Origin: Dermacentor variabilis
Lineage: Eukaryota; Arthropoda; Arachnida; Ixodida; Ixodidae
Direction: 5' to 3'
DNA: 64,000 nucleotides
Assembly: GCF_050947875.1 (NCBI RefSeq)
Contig: NC_134569.1
Location: forward strand, 190,274,067 to 190,338,066
This document shows, one piece after another, positions 1 through 8,905 of this stretch. Below the pieces are notes generated by a model that did no database searches, had not been told where the DNA came from, and saw only the letters and a program-made list of their open reading frames with translations. Positions within the stretch are counted from its first letter, which is position 1. Each line of letters begins with the position of its first letter. The position numbers and the translations under genes were made by a program.

Positions 1-253
1 TAATTAGTCTTTACTGAATGAACTTTGCAGGCAGAATGTCAAAGTATCTATGAAAAATGAAAGGGACCACGAGAGAGTCTGGTGCAACAAAATAGCGAGT
101 CTGGCTACTTAATGAATGTTCATAATGGCGTCCAATAAAATATTTTTAGCTCTTACTGAAGCACCTATGTGTCTGCTCTTTCCGTTCTCTTTTCTGCGTT
201 GGTGCTATTCTGCTTGAAGAAATGTCCATTATGAATATCACAGAGTTACTCAC
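1..253. other. no gene recognised; presumed intron 3' of PIWI exon
   Basis: No protein similarity or repeat is recognised here. On the minus strand this stretch follows directly after the splice donor of the PIWI exon, so it is best read as the start of the downstream intron. That is inference from the donor only. Confidence 0.4.
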
Positions 254-413
254 CTGTGGTATCTGACCGTCAGAGACACCGTCCCTGTAGAAGATGATCC
301 TGTTTGGCAGAGAGCCCGAGATGACCTGTGCGTACTTGCTCAGCGCATCCCGCAGGAAGCAACCCAGCGAGCTGCCCGGCTCCTGGTGCGTGGTGTGGAA
401 GGCAACGCGAGTT
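254..413 (-). CDS. internal exon of a Piwi-clade Argonaute gene
   Basis: Read on the minus strand, 53 full codons plus one leading base stay open and encode a piece of the PIWI (RNase H-fold) domain. It contains a TRVAF start, a helix with LRDALSKY, then LPNRIIFYRDGVSDGQ. The YRDGV aspartate (codon 281-283) corresponds to the second aspartate of the Argonaute/Piwi slicer tetrad. The DGVSDGQ spelling is closer to Piwi proteins than to Ago proteins, which usually read DGVSEGQ. The exon ends with CAG|GTGAGT (donor at 248-253). The only AG that avoids the upstream in-frame TGA places the acceptor at 414-415, entering in phase 2 and leaving in phase 0. The acceptor's pyrimidine tract is poor. Piwi proteins bind piRNAs and silence transposons. 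No neighbouring exon was found, so an isolated gene fragment remains possible. Confidence 0.82.
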
Positions 414-642
414 CTAGCATGTCATCGTACGGTTCAGGCTGGCCACAAAGGCACCTTCATTATGAACAATTCATTACGAACCTACACACCCTTAGACTGA
501 AATCTTATAATGCTGTTGCACTAACATGGCGAAAACAGGGTGAAAGCGGGACACGGAAATTGAAGCCAATGGGCAAAACAAGAACAAAGTGAAAGAGGGA
601 GCCAACGTTTCGGCAAGTGGACTTGTCTTTTTGAAGTAGACA
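414..642. other. no gene recognised
   Basis: Presumed intron 5' of the PIWI exon. The stretch near 601-630 (gccaacgtttcggcaagtgg and following) resembles a dispersed arthropod repeat motif, but this is recollection and cannot be verified here. Confidence 0.3.
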
Positions 643-879
643 TATTTTTTTTATTCAGATACCCTAAAGGCCCTTACGGGCATTACATATTTGGGGGAAA
701 GGCAAAATGCAACACCGTAGTATAGATCATCGAATACAACCAAAAAAATTTTAAAGGAAAGAAATTCATACACGATGGCAAAAAAACTCGGTACAAAGCA
801 TGTAAATGCACTTACAAAGCGTCAAAGTCACAAAATTCTGTTTTTACTGGACATGCGCAAAAATGCGCTTCAAATGACT

Positions 880-1677
880 TCAAAATGAGTCACGATCATG
901 TATAGAAGCAATTTCAATTGGCAGCTTGTTCCAGGGATAATTAGCAAGAAAGAGCGGCGATTGCCGAGGCAGATTCGTACGCGCAAACATGGGACACACT
1001 TGAAGGGATTGTCGAGGCGGGGGAAAAATTTTTGCCGGGGGTTTGATATGGGATGCTGGAAAGGATGTCCGGGTATGATACACTCTTTGGAAATGGGAAA
1101 GCAGTGATAACGGTTGTCGTTTTTCTAGAGAGGGTAATTGGAGGGACTCTTTGATAGCCGTGATGCTGGATGTTCTAGAGTAGGTTTCAGGGATGAAACG
1201 TGCTGCTTTATTTTGTAAAGATTCAAGCTTGTTTATTAGGTACGTCTGATTTGGATTCCATATTATGGAAGCGTATTCAATCTTTGAATGAACTACAGCT
1301 GTGTAAGCAAATAGTTTAGTTGACTGATTTGCTAAATACAAATTTCGCCTAATTAATCCAAGTGTTTTATTTACATTCGAAATTATTTGATCATTGTGAT
1401 CATTCCATGTAAGGCTTGAAGCCAAATGGACGCCCAAGTATATTAAAGTAGATACGTTCTCTATGCAAATGTTGTTCATACAATATGAACTTAGTTGAAC
1501 GTTACTGGCTCTAGTAAATGTCAGTTTTTGTTTAGAAACATTTATTTACATTTGCCATTGCTCGCACGAAAATGAAATTTTCATTAGGTAGGCCTGTAAA
1601 ATATTAATATCTTGAGAGGTCCTAATTTGTCTGTAAAGAACGCAGTTATCTGTAAACAACCGAACTGTTGAGGTGAG
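880..1677 (-). pseudogene. LINE ORF2 C-terminal part: RT motif C region and thumb
   Basis: The frame begins with RLFTDNCVLYR, the position of the F/YxDD catalytic motif; here it is FTDN, so catalysis is lost. It continues through a cysteine/tryptophan-bearing stretch into YLGVHLASSLTWNDH and a KTLGLIRRNL segment typical of the CR1/L2 thumb. Next come AYTAVVHSKIEYASIIW and a C-terminal region ending near codon 880. There is no RNase H domain, as expected for CR1/L2 elements. A stop codon lies between the motif C region and the open frame that starts at 1479. Confidence 0.82.
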
Positions 1678-1682
1678 GTTGT
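1678..1682. repeat. target-site duplication gttgt (left copy)
   Basis: Five bases, gttgt, immediately flank the left LTR and are repeated exactly at 6208-6212. Five-bp duplications are normal for Gypsy integrases. Confidence 0.9.
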
Positions 1683-1907
1683 TGTCATGTCTGGCATCCA
1701 AGAACTGGGCGGCGTAGACGTAGCGTCGAAAGAACGTTTATTCCTGTTACTTGGCAGGCAGCCAACAGGTTACATACTGCGCGCGGTGGGCCCGTGCGAG
1801 CGGTCTTTTAAAACCAGCACGGGCTACCCGATAAGAGATAGCCGGGCAGAGAGCATGCGCAGACAGCACGCGATAACACGCGTGCTTGGTTTCGCGCGCA
1901 CACAACA
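1683..1907 (-). repeat. 3' LTR of the Mag-like Gypsy
   Basis: 225 bp, matching 5983-6207 without a difference that I can see. In element orientation it holds a TTTTAAAAGA TATA-like box in the middle and an AATAAA signal (tttatt at 1737-1742 on the plus strand), consistent with the usual U3-R-U5 layout. Confidence 0.95.
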
Positions 1908-1920
1908 TCTCCTTCCTCCT
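1908..1920 (-). other. polypurine tract
   Basis: On the minus strand AGGAGGAAGGAGA lies directly against the 3' LTR. This is where plus-strand DNA synthesis is primed in LTR retrotransposons. Confidence 0.8.
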
Positions 1921-1965
1921 AATGAGCACAAAGTCCTTTTGCCACATTATACAATGCAACTAATG

Positions 1966-4900
1966 CTATGGCTGATATCTGTCAGGAGGTCGCCGGTCCC
2001 TCTGTGGATAGCGTCGCTCCCCTGGAGGGTCGGTCGTTGCCGCAGGGGCCGCAGCTGGAAATGGCTCGTTGGCGCTCTCAGGATCCCTGAAATCTGGAAT
2101 AAAATCTTCCGTGATGCTCTGCTTTGAGCTGTCGATGCTGAGCAGTAGCTGGTCTTGATGACGACGCCAAATGAGCACCCCATGATTCGTTCTAACGCGA
2201 ACCTTGTATGAAACGGGGCCAGACTGCTGAATGATAGTGCCAGGGACCCATTTCTCAGGACCTCTGTAATTCCTCACGAGGACCTCATCATTGATGTTGA
2301 AAAGTCGCTCACGTGCCTTGCGTCGCACCATATCGGAGAGCTGTTGCTGAGCCACTCTTCCCCCGACAGAAGGCTTGACTGCGTCGAGTCTCGTGCGCAG
2401 TCGTCTACCTATGAAAAGGTTTGCTGGAGTTTCTCTTGTAGTCGCATGCGGCGTGTTGCGGTACGTCACCAGGAACGTCTGTAAGGTTGCCTGCAAGGAG
2501 TCTTGGGGTCGTCCTTTCCGCAACGCAGATTTCATTGTCTGTACAAATCTCTCCGCAAGGCCATTCGTGCTTGGATGGTACGCTGCACTCACGATATGAC
2601 GACCACCGAAGCCTTTGACGAAGCTCTTGAATTCTTCGGAAACGAACTGTGGTCCGTTGTCGGTCACGATGGTCTCGGGTACGCCAAAACGCGAGAACAG
2701 GTCTTGGAGACACTGAATTGTGTGGTACGCCGTAGTCCTCTGCATGACATAAACTTCCGGCCATTTTGAGTGTGCGTCCACAGCAACAAGGAACATTTTG
2801 TCTTTCATGGGTCCAGCAAAATCCAAGTGAACTCTTTGCCACGGCGAAGTCGGCCATGACCATGGATGAAGCGGAGCCGGTGCTGGTTCGTTCCGTTGCT
2901 GTTGACACTCTTCACATTTCTTCACGTGTTGCTCTAGGTCCGCGTCGATACCAGGCCACCAGACGTAGCTCCTCGCGAGTTCTTTGCATCTTACGATACC
3001 GGGATGACCCTGATGAAGTTCCTCAAGCAAGAAGGCTCGGTGTTTTGAAGGCACAACTACTCTCATGCCGTACATTAAACACCCTTGATGAACTGTGAGC
3101 TCCAAACGCTTGTCGAAGAAATGTTTCAACTCCTTCTCAGCGACATGCGACGGCCAGCCAGCACTTGTGAAGTTCAGTACCTTGCTTAGTAATGGATCAC
3201 GCCTCGTTTCACGAGCGATGTCTTGGCCTGTGACAGGCAGCGTTTCCAAACGAAGCGAATAAAAAATTTCGCTTTCTTCTTCTGATTGCTTTTCGCTGCT
3301 GTCGAGCGGCAAGCGCGATAAACAGTCTGCTTCCGCATTATCGGAAGATTTCTTGAATTCAAGAGCATAGTTGTAGGCTGACAGCGTCAGCGCCCAACGC
3401 TGCATGCGGGCAGCTGCCATCGCGGGAATGCCTGTTTTCGGGCCGAGAATTGTTTGCAGTGGTTTATGGTCAGTCACAAGCGTGAAGAACCTACCGTAGA
3501 CGTAGAAGTGAAACTTCTTTACGCCGAATACGAGGGCAAGGGCTTCTTTCTCGATCTGACTGTAGTTCTTTTCGGCACTTGACAAGGTGCGGGATGCGTA
3601 GGCAACCGGTCGAACTGATCCATTTATCATTTTCTGCGAAAGAACTGCGCCTATACCGTACTGAGATGCGTCGCAGGCAAGTTGAAGCGGTCGCTTCGGA
3701 TCATAATGGGCAAGAACTGGAGGGGAAGCCATAGCTGCTTTTATCTCCGTGAAAGCAAGCTGGCATGACGCATCCCACGTCCACTCCGTTGTTTGCTTTA
3801 GCAGCCTGTACAACGGCTGTGCCAAAGTCGAGAGACGCTGAACAAACTTGCCGTAATAATTGACCATCCCAAGGAATGACTGCAGTTGCTGCTTGTCTTT
3901 TGGAGCAGGCGCATTTAGTAGTGCCAGTACCTTTTCAGGCGATGCGCAAACACCCTCGGCGTTGATGACGTGGCCCAGATAACGGAGCTCTCGTTGAAAG
4001 AACGAGCACTTATCGCGCCGGATGCGCACACCGCGTTCCTGCAATCTTGACAAGACGGCTTCCAAGTTACGGAAGTGCTCTCGCTTGGTCTTGCCTGTGA
4101 CCAGGATGTCGTCAAGGTAGCAACTGACTCCTTCCAACCCTTTCAGCATGTTGTCCATAATTCTTTGAAATATGCTTGGGGCGGACGAAATGCCGAAAGC
4201 CAGACGGTTCATAGTATACAAGCCCTTATGCGTGTTTATCGTCAGTAGTTTCCGGGAGCCTTCCGCCATAACTACCTGCTGGTAGGCCCTACTCAGGTCA
4301 ATCTTCGAAAATTCCTCCCCTCCTGCAAGCGCTGCGAGAAGGTCATCTATCCGAGGTAGCGGGTAGCGGTCTACTTCTAGACAGGGATTGACGGTGGTTT
4401 TATAATCGCCACACAGTCGGAGGCTTCCATCCCTCTTCACTACCGGTACCAAGGGCGTTGCGTATTCGCTTGTAGCAACAGGCGTTATGATGCCAAGCTT
4501 CTCCATTTTCACAAGTTCCGCTTCTACTGCACGTTGCAGAGCAAAGGGAACGCTTCTTGCCTTTACAAACTTCGGCTGTGACCCTTCGCGAAGGACAAGC
4601 TCGGCCTGCTCTTCCGTGATGGTACCTAGCTCATCCTTGAAAAGTTCGGAATGGCTTTCTAGCATGGCTTCCAGCTTTTCTTGCCAGTGCTTTGATATTT
4701 CTCGAGAGAGACCAAGGTGATTAAAAAAAACTAGGTTCTTCCAATCCAAACGAATATCTTGCAACCATTCTCTGCCGAGGAGTGCCGGTCCTGTAGAGTC
4801 CACGACGTACAGGGGAAGCTCCACGCACTGGTCGTTGTGGCGCACGACGACTTTCGCCAGACCCTTCGGTTTTACTATGGCCCCAGTATACGTGCGCAGC

Positions 4901-5835
4901 TTTAACGATGCTGGCTGAAGTCGCTTACGTGGAAACAACCTCTGGAATTCGCGCCATGATATGACGGATACGGCTGCGCCGGTGTCAAGCTCCATCGTCA
5001 GTAGGACACCGTCAACGTTCACGGGTACAGTAAATGGGTCTGCGTTGAATGATTTAAGTGAGACAGACGACTCGTTTCGGACGGACGTGAGCATCTTCAC
5101 ACGTTTCCGGAGCTTTGCCTCCCTAGCTTTCTTTCCTTTCCTGCAGGCGCGTTGAATATGCCCTTTTCGGTTACAATTGTAACATGTATCGCCGATATGA
5201 GGGCATGCTTCGCTAGAGTGATTGGGTGACCCGCAACGGAAGCAGCTTGCCGACATCACAGACTGCTTTTCGCCTCGAACCTTATTCACTTCGTACGCCG
5301 GGGATGCGCTGTTATGCGTGAACGCCGCGCTAATCGTTGCAGTTTCCATGGCAAGAGCTCTATCTACGGCCTTTTGGAAGGTTAGCTTTTTGTCTTCCGT
5401 GAACAACACACGCTGAATGTCCTCGCGGAGCAGGCCGCAAACGAAACAGTCCCGGAGCGCTTCATCCAAGAAACTTCCAAATTCGCAACTCTGCACCAGC
5501 CTTCGAAGTTCCGCGACAAATTCGGTAATGGACTCACCGCTTCGCTGTGACCGCTTGTAAAATTTAGCACGCTCTGCGATGACAGACGACTGCGGTGCCA
5601 GGTGATCGCTCAGGAGTTTCAGGAGACTGTCAAACTCTCGTGACGACGGTGCGTCCGGTGCCGTCAGCGACTTGAGCAGCGCGTAGGTCTTCGCGCCGAT
5701 GAGACTCAGGAACGCAGGAACCTTCTTTGCTACTGGAACATCGTTGACCAAAAGATAGGCTTTCAACCTTTCCTCGTACGAGCGCCAGTCACTCGTGGTC
5801 TCGTCGAAAGGTTCAATGTGGCCGATGTGACTCAT
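1966..5835 (-). CDS. Gag-Pol polyprotein of the Mag-like Gypsy, intact
   Basis: One open frame of 1289 codons encodes all core functions. Gag occupies roughly residues 1-240, with two CCHC zinc knuckles (C198-C211 and C218-C231). An aspartic protease follows with DTGA at 284-287. The reverse transcriptase spans about 430-620, with the catalytic YLDD at 573-576. RNase H carries its first aspartate at 722. The integrase has an HHCC zinc module (H941 or H944, H970, C974, C977) and a catalytic triad D1005, D1059, E1095 with exactly 35 residues between the last two. A GPVSY module lies near 1206. The order Gag-PR-RT-RH-IN is standard Gypsy. The start at 5835 is the first ATG after the primer site. 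There is no stop, frameshift or missing catalytic residue, so the protein should be functional. The C-terminal proline- and arginine-rich tail has no assigned role. Confidence 0.96.
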   Translation of the reverse strand: MSHIGHIEPFDETTSDWRSYEERLKAYLLVNDVPVAKKVPAFLSLIGAKTYALLKSLTAPDAPSSREFDSLLKLLSDHLAPQSSVIAERAKFYKRSQRSGESITEFVAELRRLVQSCEFGSFLDEALRDCFVCGLLREDIQRVLFTEDKKLTFQKAVDRALAMETATISAAFTHNSASPAYEVNKVRGEKQSVMSASCFRCGSPNHSSEACPHIGDTCYNCNRKGHIQRACRKGKKAREAKLRKRVKMLTSVRNESSVSLKSFNADPFTVPVNVDGVLLTMELDTGAAVSVISWREFQRLFPRKRLQPASLKLRTYTGAIVKPKGLAKVVVRHNDQCVELPLYVVDSTGPALLGREWLQDIRLDWKNLVFFNHLGLSREISKHWQEKLEAMLESHSELFKDELGTITEEQAELVLREGSQPKFVKARSVPFALQRAVEAELVKMEKLGIITPVATSEYATPLVPVVKRDGSLRLCGDYKTTVNPCLEVDRYPLPRIDDLLAALAGGEEFSKIDLSRAYQQVVMAEGSRKLLTINTHKGLYTMNRLAFGISSAPSIFQRIMDNMLKGLEGVSCYLDDILVTGKTKREHFRNLEAVLSRLQERGVRIRRDKCSFFQRELRYLGHVINAEGVCASPEKVLALLNAPAPKDKQQLQSFLGMVNYYGKFVQRLSTLAQPLYRLLKQTTEWTWDASCQLAFTEIKAAMASPPVLAHYDPKRPLQLACDASQYGIGAVLSQKMINGSVRPVAYASRTLSSAEKNYSQIEKEALALVFGVKKFHFYVYGRFFTLVTDHKPLQTILGPKTGIPAMAAARMQRWALTLSAYNYALEFKKSSDNAEADCLSRLPLDSSEKQSEEESEIFYSLRLETLPVTGQDIARETRRDPLLSKVLNFTSAGWPSHVAEKELKHFFDKRLELTVHQGCLMYGMRVVVPSKHRAFLLEELHQGHPGIVRCKELARSYVWWPGIDADLEQHVKKCEECQQQRNEPAPAPLHPWSWPTSPWQRVHLDFAGPMKDKMFLVAVDAHSKWPEVYVMQRTTAYHTIQCLQDLFSRFGVPETIVTDNGPQFVSEEFKSFVKGFGGRHIVSAAYHPSTNGLAERFVQTMKSALRKGRPQDSLQATLQTFLVTYRNTPHATTRETPANLFIGRRLRTRLDAVKPSVGGRVAQQQLSDMVRRKARERLFNINDEVLVRNYRGPEKWVPGTIIQQSGPVSYKVRVRTNHGVLIWRRHQDQLLLSIDSSKQSITEDFIPDFRDPESANEPFPAAAPAATTDPPGERRYPQRDRRPPDRYQP

Positions 5836-5962
5836 GACTCACTTGGAAGTTTCGGCTGCCGTGATGCCAGTTTCAGGAATTTCACCGCAGGGAAATCTTC
5901 GTGGCGGGAAGCTTTTACACAGAGGCCAGGTTCTTCACACTGCGAATTCCGTACGGCGGTCG

Positions 5963-5979
5963 TCCCATCTTCGTCGCCA
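5963..5979 (-). other. tRNA-Ser primer-binding site
   Basis: Three bases inside the 5' LTR, the minus strand reads TGGCGACGAAGATGGGA. This complements the 3' end (with CCA) of arthropod tRNA-Ser(GCU) as I remember it, with one mismatch in 17. Mag-type elements are known for tRNA-Ser priming. Confidence 0.75.
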
Positions 5980-5982
5980 ATA

Positions 5983-6207
5983 TGTCATGTCTGGCATCCA
6001 AGAACTGGGCGGCGTAGACGTAGCGTCGAAAGAACGTTTATTCCTGTTACTTGGCAGGCAGCCAACAGGTTACATACTGCGCGCGGTGGGCCCGTGCGAG
6101 CGGTCTTTTAAAACCAGCACGGGCTACCCGATAAGAGATAGCCGGGCAGAGAGCATGCGCAGACAGCACGCGATAACACGCGTGCTTGGTTTCGCGCGCA
6201 CACAACA
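5983..6207 (-). repeat. 5' LTR of the Mag-like Gypsy
   Basis: 225 bp, identical to 1683-1907. As the 5' LTR it should supply the promoter for Gag-Pol at 5835. The TATA-like TTTTAAAAGA lies about mid-LTR in element orientation, and the AATAAA is at 6037-6042 (tttatt on the plus strand). Confidence 0.95.
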
Positions 6208-6212
6208 GTTGT
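6208..6212. repeat. target-site duplication gttgt (right copy)
   Basis: Exact partner of 1678-1682. Confidence 0.9.
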
Positions 6213-7030
6213 TACTGATGTCATTAATGTATATTAAGAATAAGATTGGCCCAAGTACGGAGCCCTGAGGAACGCCAGATTTAACTTGTGCTCAAGCGGA
6301 AAACTGATTACGTACGGAAACAAATTGGTAGCGATTGGCTAAAAAACTTGAGATCCAATTAGCACTTTTACCGTGTATGTTAAGCGGGCTAAGTTTCATC
6401 ATTAAGTGAAAATGGGGAACTTTATCGAATGCTTTCTCGAAGTCAATAAATACGGCATCGATTTTTATGGAATCGTGAATAGCTTGAAGATCAGTTGTAA
6501 ATTCAAATAGTTGTGTTTCACAAGAGTGTCCTTGCTGAAATTTATGCTGATGATTCCAAAAATACTTATGTTCAGATAAATATTTCATAACTGCGGAAGA
6601 TATGATATGCTCAAGTAATTTACCTGGAAAGTAAATTACTTGAGCATATAGGTCTAAGGATGTAGTTCTGTAGTTTGAGGGCACTGATCGGTCATCTGAT
6701 TTGTAAATGGGAGTGACGCAACCCATCATCCAGTCACCCGGTGCAATTCCTGTATCTATTGATTGCTGGAAAAAGAGCGGCTAACACGGGAGATATTACA
6801 GGCGTAATTTACATCTTTGCGCAGATGCCGTCTGGACCTGGCGCTGAGTTATTCGAAAGTCGATCGATGGCCGATTCTGTTCCCTCCGGTGTAACTATAA
6901 GGTCATTCATAGATGAGTTAATTGAAAGAAACCTAAGATCATCAGGTGGTATTGGGTTTTCATTTGTGAATACCGAGATGAAAAACCAGTTTAATTCAGT
7001 CGCAGCTGCAGATGAGGAGAGTAGCACGCC
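6213..7030 (-). pseudogene. LINE ORF2: reverse transcriptase fingers and palm
   Basis: Minus-strand reading gives SNNSAPGPDGICAKM (RT block 1), PIYKSDDRSVPSNYR (block 2), FIDFEKAFDKVPH (motif A aspartate), WISSFLANRYQFV, and [23 protein letters not shown] (motif B) just before the Gypsy insertion. All are spaced as in CR1/L2 RTs. The frame between the first and second ORF pieces is shifted, and typical residues are altered (RTTSL where RPISL is usual), so this is a decayed copy. Confidence 0.85.
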
Positions 7031-7267
7031 GTTATTAACGATTTGTATAGTGGATTGATACGAGTCTTTAGGGTTAATTACTTTCTAAGAATTTTTCGGA
7101 TTGTTAATTAACACACTGACGATGTCACCGTTAAAAAAAAACATGTCTTTAGATGCTTCAATTTCTCTTTACATTTATTCGACTGCTCTCGGGAGCGCTG
7201 CCAATCACCATCCGAGTGGTAGAATTTAGCTTAGAGTAACCACGTTTCTTTTTATTGATTGCTCTCT
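7031..7267 (-). pseudogene. decayed linker of LINE ORF2
   Basis: Lies between the endonuclease and RT remnants of the same LINE. No intact frame is visible. It is assigned by position only. Confidence 0.5.
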
Positions 7268-7950
7268 TCAATTGGACGTGAACCATGTGCTCTGTGTTGA
7301 TGATATGATTTCAATTTTGGGAACGCGCTTTTGTTTCAGTTCAGTAAGCTTTCTTCGGATAGCGAGCCAGTTATCGTTTGTATTGCAATAAGCCATGGTC
7401 TCCAAGAACCGCACAGAAAAAGATGACAGCTCTGAAATAATCGCGTCGATATTTGCACAGGAGTTAGAGTAAAAAGATTTGGTTGCTTCTTCATGTTGAC
7501 TACATTGTAAAATATATTCACAGTGTACTACGTTGTGGTCGCTAATAGATTCAAGCACATTTTCCGGTTCGGGTGTGAGGACTAGATCTACAATTAAGTT
7601 TCCACGTGCTGGCTTGCAAACTATTTGATGCAGATCAAATGAACAAAGAACACAAGAAATTCCTGCATTCGCTCTTGCTTGCGCAACCTAGGGGCGTACA
7701 CGTGTGCCGATTTATTGCAGGGTAGTGAAAATCACCAGCAAGGATTATAGGTGAAGTTGGATACTTTAGTTGTCTTGCATTAAAGTTAGGGAATGACTAA
7801 GACTATCGATAAATTCAGCGGTAGAATAAGGCGGACGTAACAGACCAGAACTGCACAAGTGGGTCAGAACTGAAGTGAAATCCACAAAATTTCAATATTT
7901 GACTGCATATCAACAACGCGAGCACATAGATTTCGCTGCAGCTACAGCAC
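7268..7950 (-). pseudogene. LINE ORF2: AP-type endonuclease remnant
   Basis: The endonuclease is broken over several frames. One frame reads PIILAGDFHYPAINR, matching the GDFN/H motif of AP-like LINE endonucleases. About 170 bp further along, the open frame 7268-7558 begins near SDHNVV, the SDHxxV motif that closes the domain. This nuclease nicks target DNA to prime reverse transcription. The N-terminal third of the domain is not recognisable. Confidence 0.72.
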
Positions 7951-8905
7951 TTCTTCCCCGCGCGCCCACCCTATCATGTCTATATATAGTAACGTTTCTA
8001 GGGAGCGACACCTCGTTGTCCGCATTATCGGGTGTAAGTTTCTGTCCCAAGAAGAATATCTATAGAACAAGCTTAAATAAATGCACATAGCTGGTCTTGT
8101 TTTTGAAACATGCTTCGAAAGTTGCACACCAGCAGTGACCTTGAATAGGATATCTGTGTCAATCATTCTGGTTAGTTTCGTCCCCTCGTGCACTAACATA
8201 GCTTGCTCACTTAGCCAACATTGTTCAGCTTCATTGCGTCTTGAAAGACAGGTTACTTTGTTTTTTGATGAATCAAAGGTGTAGCATTTGCTTCCGCGAA
8301 GACTCTCATAGATCACAGTATATTTTTCGTTAGGATTACGTTCTTTCGTATGAACTCTCATGAGTTTTTTTCCTGGTGAGCTGCATTCGGGCCGATAAAT
8401 ATTCTTCAATGCACACGCGTGGGTTCTGCAGGTCCTTTAGTATGGAATTATTTCTTCAAATGAAGCAAATTTAGAAATTTCACGACAATTGGTTGGATGT
8501 GACCTGCTTTAGGTCGACCTATTCTGTGGGCTCGCTCTATTTCGCCTGCATTGAAGCCTAGCTTATTTAAGACGGACTGGTTGATGACACGTTGAGTATC
8601 AACCTATATTTCTTTTGGTTCTTCCGGAATGCCCTTAAATATGAGGCTATTTCTGCGCATACGGTTATTTAGGTCATCAACAACGAGAGTGGCCTGTTCC
8701 AAGAGTTTAGTTTCTGTAGTCTTCAGCTGCTCTTGTGATTCCTGAAAGACTGAATTAACGGTGGTGAAGTCAAGGCACAGGATATCAGTTGCTTTTATTC
8801 GCTCTTCGACACCGCTGAGTCATCTTTTGATGACAGTGACACTCCTTTGACTACCCTTTAGTTTGAAGCGTCCTTATCAAATTTTCATTTTGACAAAGTT
8901 AACTC
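7951..8905 (-). pseudogene. LINE ORF1 remnant (coiled-coil/RRM-type RNA-binding protein)
   Basis: Minus-strand frames give a region rich in E, Q and L (about 8880-8700). Next come RMRRNSLIFKGIPEE and ERAHRIGRPKAGHIQPIVVKF. Beyond a frameshift follow ARMQLTRKKLMRVH and KYTVIYESLRG. The RRNSLIF...GIP and ERAHRIG...RPIVVKF pair is typical of transposase-22/RRM-like ORF1 proteins of LINEs. An equivalent protein is encoded by the LINE at 28481-30848. A stop follows PKEI. Confidence 0.72.

Larger units (their letters stand above)
643..1682 (-). mobile_element. CR1/L2-type LINE, 3' part (split by the Gypsy insertion)
   Basis: The 3' portion of a minus-strand non-LTR retrotransposon whose 5' portion lies at 6213-8905. 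The T-tract at 645-652 on the plus strand is the element's A-rich tail. Just inside it is a short hairpin-like motif, GTAAGGGCCTTTAGGG, a common style of 3' end in CR1/L2-type elements. If the Gypsy element and one copy of the 5-bp duplication are removed, the two halves join in frame within the reverse transcriptase. Confidence 0.8.
1683..6207 (-). mobile_element. complete young Gypsy (Mag-like) LTR retrotransposon, 4525 bp
   Basis: Two 225-bp LTRs that I find identical base for base flank one long Gag-Pol frame. In element orientation the LTRs begin TGTTGTG and end CATGACA. The insertion is flanked by gttgt. It has a primer-binding site matching tRNA-Ser and a purine tract before the 3' LTR. 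There is no env frame. A single fused Gag-Pol ORF, short LTRs and a tRNA-Ser primer fit the Mag lineage of Gypsy; the clade call is inference. Identical LTRs and an undamaged ORF indicate a very recent insertion. Confidence 0.95.
6213..8905 (-). mobile_element. CR1/L2-type LINE, 5' part (split by the Gypsy insertion)
   Basis: Holds, in minus-strand order, an ORF1 remnant, an endonuclease remnant and the front of the reverse transcriptase, which continues at 1677 beyond the Gypsy insertion. No 5' untranslated region or 5' terminus is recognised beyond about 8905, so the copy is probably 5'-truncated. Many stops and frameshifts show that it was dead before the Gypsy arrived. Confidence 0.78.

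Noticed and set aside
5818..6268. Plus-strand frames over the right LTR
   Set aside because: Antisense to the Gypsy leader and LTR. The same reading appears over the left LTR, and there is no domain.
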